A stretch of DNA of 64,000 nt, from assembly GCF_003863965.1 (NCBI RefSeq), contig NZ_RRCN01000001.1, positions 2,178,526 to 2,242,525 of the forward strand, given 5' to 3'. A model generated the notes under the pieces. The model was not told the origin of the DNA, made no database searches, and worked only from the letters and a program-made list of their open reading frames with translations. Every line of letters starts with the position of its first letter. Position 1 is the stretch's first letter. Source of the DNA: Paenibacillus oralis (GTDB taxonomy: Bacteria > Bacillota > Bacilli > Paenibacillales > Paenibacillaceae). Positions 62,580-64,000 of this stretch are shown piece after piece. Both the position numbers and the translations under genes were made by a program.

Positions 62580-63607
62580 GGAAGCTGTTAAATACGTTAT
62601 ATGTTACTCAGCCTGATACTTACTTGGCGCTTGATGGCGACAATGTGTTACTGCTCAAAGATGATGAGAAGCTTGGTCGCTTGCCGCTTCATAATCTGGA
62701 GTCGATCGTGAGCTTTGGATATACGGGGGCTAGTCCAGCGTTAATGGGTTATTGTGCTGATCGTAATATTTCCATCACCTTCTTGACACAAAGCGGGAGA
62801 TTTTTGGCAAGAGTAATCGGTGAGAGCCGGGGAAATGTCATTTTGCGAAAGACGCAGTACCGGATTTCTGATAATGAAGAGGAAGCAACGAAGATCGCAC
62901 GAAACTTCATTACAGGCAAAGTCTATAACCATAAGTGGATCCTGGAGCGTATGACGCGAGACTATCCGCTGCGAGTTGATGTTGAACAATTTAAATCCGT
63001 CTCGAGCCAACTGTCGGATATTTTGCGCGAAGTCCGCAACAGCAACAACCTGGAAAGTTTAAGGGGCTGGGAAGGCCAAGCGGCGGTTCACTATAACCGT
63101 GTGTTTGATCAAATGATACTTCAGCAGAAGGAAAACTTCTCTTTCCAAGGAAGATCCAGGAGACCCCCTAAGGACAACGTGAATGCCATGCTGTCGTTTG
63201 CTTACACTCTCTTGGCTAATGATACGGCTGCGGCTCTGGAGACCGTGGGCCTCGATGCTTACGTCGGCTTTATGCACCAAGACCGTCCTGGTCGTGCGTC
63301 CCTGGCTTTGGATCTAATGGAAGAGCTGCGAGGAATTTATGCAGACCGATTTGTGCTTTCGCTGATCAATCGAAAAGAAGTGACATCGAGCGATTTTGTT
63401 ACCAAAGAAAACGGGGCTGTGCTAATGACGGACGAGGCCCGCAAAATGTTTCTGAAGGCATGGCAAACCAAAAAGCAGGAAAGCATCACACACCCGTATC
63501 TCGGTGAGAAAATCCCTTGGGGGCTGGTTCCGTATGTTCAATCGCTATTATTGGCCCGTTTCTTGCGCGGTGATCTAGATGAGTATCCGCCATTTTTATG
63601 GAAGTAG
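62576..63607 (+). CDS. cas1: Cas1 integrase
   Basis: The metal-dependent integrase that inserts new spacers with Cas2. 343 residues: beta N-domain (LNTLYVTQPDTYLALDGDNV, SIVSFGYTGASPALMGYC) and helical catalytic domain with metal ligands Glu in SLRGWEGQAAVHYN, His in YVGFMHQDRPGRASLALDLMEE and Asp/Glu nearby. All catalytic residues are present. It is the only intact cas1 in the window and would have to serve both leaders. Confidence 0.97.
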   Translation: MRKLLNTLYVTQPDTYLALDGDNVLLLKDDEKLGRLPLHNLESIVSFGYTGASPALMGYCADRNISITFLTQSGRFLARVIGESRGNVILRKTQYRISDNEEEATKIARNFITGKVYNHKWILERMTRDYPLRVDVEQFKSVSSQLSDILREVRNSNNLESLRGWEGQAAVHYNRVFDQMILQQKENFSFQGRSRRPPKDNVNAMLSFAYTLLANDTAAALETVGLDAYVGFMHQDRPGRASLALDLMEELRGIYADRFVLSLINRKEVTSSDFVTKENGAVLMTDEARKMFLKAWQTKKQESITHPYLGEKIPWGLVPYVQSLLLARFLRGDLDEYPPFLWK

Positions 63608-63617
63608 GTGAGTTCGG

Positions 63618-63908
63618 ATGCTTGTGCTCATTACATATGATGTTCAAACGTCAGGGGCGGGGGGTGCTGCAAGGCTGCGTAAAGTGTCCAAGGCGTGTCA
63701 GAATTACGGGCAGCGGGTGCAGAATTCCGTGTTTGAGTGCATTGTGGATGCAGCCCAGTTCACTGCTCTGAAATTGGAGTTAACCCAGTTAATTGATGAA
63801 GAAAAAGATAGCTTGCGATTTTATCGGTTGGGCAATAACTACAAAACCAAAGTAGAGCATATTGGGGCCAAGCCATCGATAGATTTAGAGGAGCCGCTTA
63901 TTTTCTAG
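63618..63908 (+). CDS. cas2: Cas2
   Basis: A 96-residue Cas2 with LVLITYDVQTSGAGGAARLR at the start and IGAKPSIDLEEPLIF at the end. It completes the cas operon, 10 bases after cas1. The second half is the same at DNA level as the cas2 at 52920-53210, which shows recent duplication or gene conversion. Confidence 0.96.
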   Translation: MLVLITYDVQTSGAGGAARLRKVSKACQNYGQRVQNSVFECIVDAAQFTALKLELTQLIDEEKDSLRFYRLGNNYKTKVEHIGAKPSIDLEEPLIF

Positions 63909-64000
63909 CGGTGCGAACCCCAAGCGCACATAAAATCCCTGGGAGGTTCGCACCCCGCGTCATTAAAGGGTTTGTTAGGATTTGGGTTGAAATAAACGGT
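63909..64000 (+). promoter_or_regulatory. Start of a second CRISPR leader, cut by the window end
   Basis: Follows cas2 directly and matches the leader at 53211 onward (GGTGCGAACC/GGTTCGCACC inverted repeat, CCGCGTCATTAAAGGG) with a few changes after 63972. By analogy the array should begin about 80 bases beyond the window end. Confidence 0.8.

Overview
The window looks like a chromosome segment of a low-to-mid-GC, spore-forming Gram-positive bacterium, most likely Paenibacillus or a close relative. The grounds are the purine-rich Shine-Dalgarno sites (one is AAAGGAGGTGATCC), CcpA cre sites, a LicT-type antiterminator with its RAT/terminator leader, SLH-anchored and CBM3-bearing secreted proteins, a GH44-GH26 enzyme of the Cel44C-Man26A type known from Paenibacillus polymyxa, two YheC/YheD sporulation ATP-grasp proteins and a sigma-I factor. 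No rRNA, tRNA or intact insertion sequence was recognised.

Layout. 1-9.9 kb is sugar and osmolyte uptake: a lone PTS EIIA, a lone glycine-betaine binding lipoprotein (OpuAC), a secreted GH43 arabinanase-like enzyme with a lectin domain inserted in its propeller, then a beta-glucoside operon (EIIBCA, GH1 phospho-beta-glucosidase, LicT-family antiterminator) behind a promoter and RAT/terminator switch, and a short YitT protein. 10-24.2 kb has two orphan small genes, one copy of a palindromic dispersed repeat, a relic of a CBM3 protein, the 1356-residue GH44-GH26-CBM3 enzyme followed by an orphan sigI, YmaF and YheC/D genes, an HD hydrolase and a 1764-residue SLH surface protein. 24.9-37.1 kb is a long tellurite-type stress locus: four TerD proteins, a TerD-TerA fusion, TerC, an enzyme module (CitE-like lyase, PRTase-TRSP, StiP/PELOTA, HAD, ATP-grasp), a membrane coiled-coil protein and TelA. 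37.2-44.4 kb holds a 31-residue membrane peptide, a hypothetical protein, an HD-GYP protein, malX-malY-rpiR, and two decayed toxin-antitoxin loci (HigBA with a frameshifted toxin; Doc with a nonsense codon) next to a second repeat copy. 44.6-48.5 kb is a compact phosphonate operon (PEP mutase, phosphonopyruvate decarboxylase, 2-aminoethylphosphonate transaminase) that ends in an overlapping YheC/D ATP-grasp gene. 48.6-52.5 kb has ridA/hxlR, a full-length YitT protein and the wreck of a maltose ABC operon.

52.6-64 kb is a type I-C CRISPR-Cas locus with an unusual history. The intact operon cas3-cas5c-cas8c-cas7c-cas4-cas1-cas2 ends in a leader at the window edge. Upstream lies a second, collapsed copy: the cas3 upstream region is joined directly to a decayed cas1 tail, followed by an intact second cas2, a second leader and an array of 27 repeats. 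An arsB relic and the repeated upstream region separate that array from the working operon. The simplest reading is duplication of the whole locus followed by deletion of the first effector operon, leaving two leaders (and presumably two arrays) served by one set of Cas proteins.

Recurring themes are plant-polysaccharide use under CcpA and antiterminator control, envelope and metal stress, and gene decay: at least seven relics are readable (CBM3 protein, higB, doc and its antitoxin, malE, malF, arsB, cas1).
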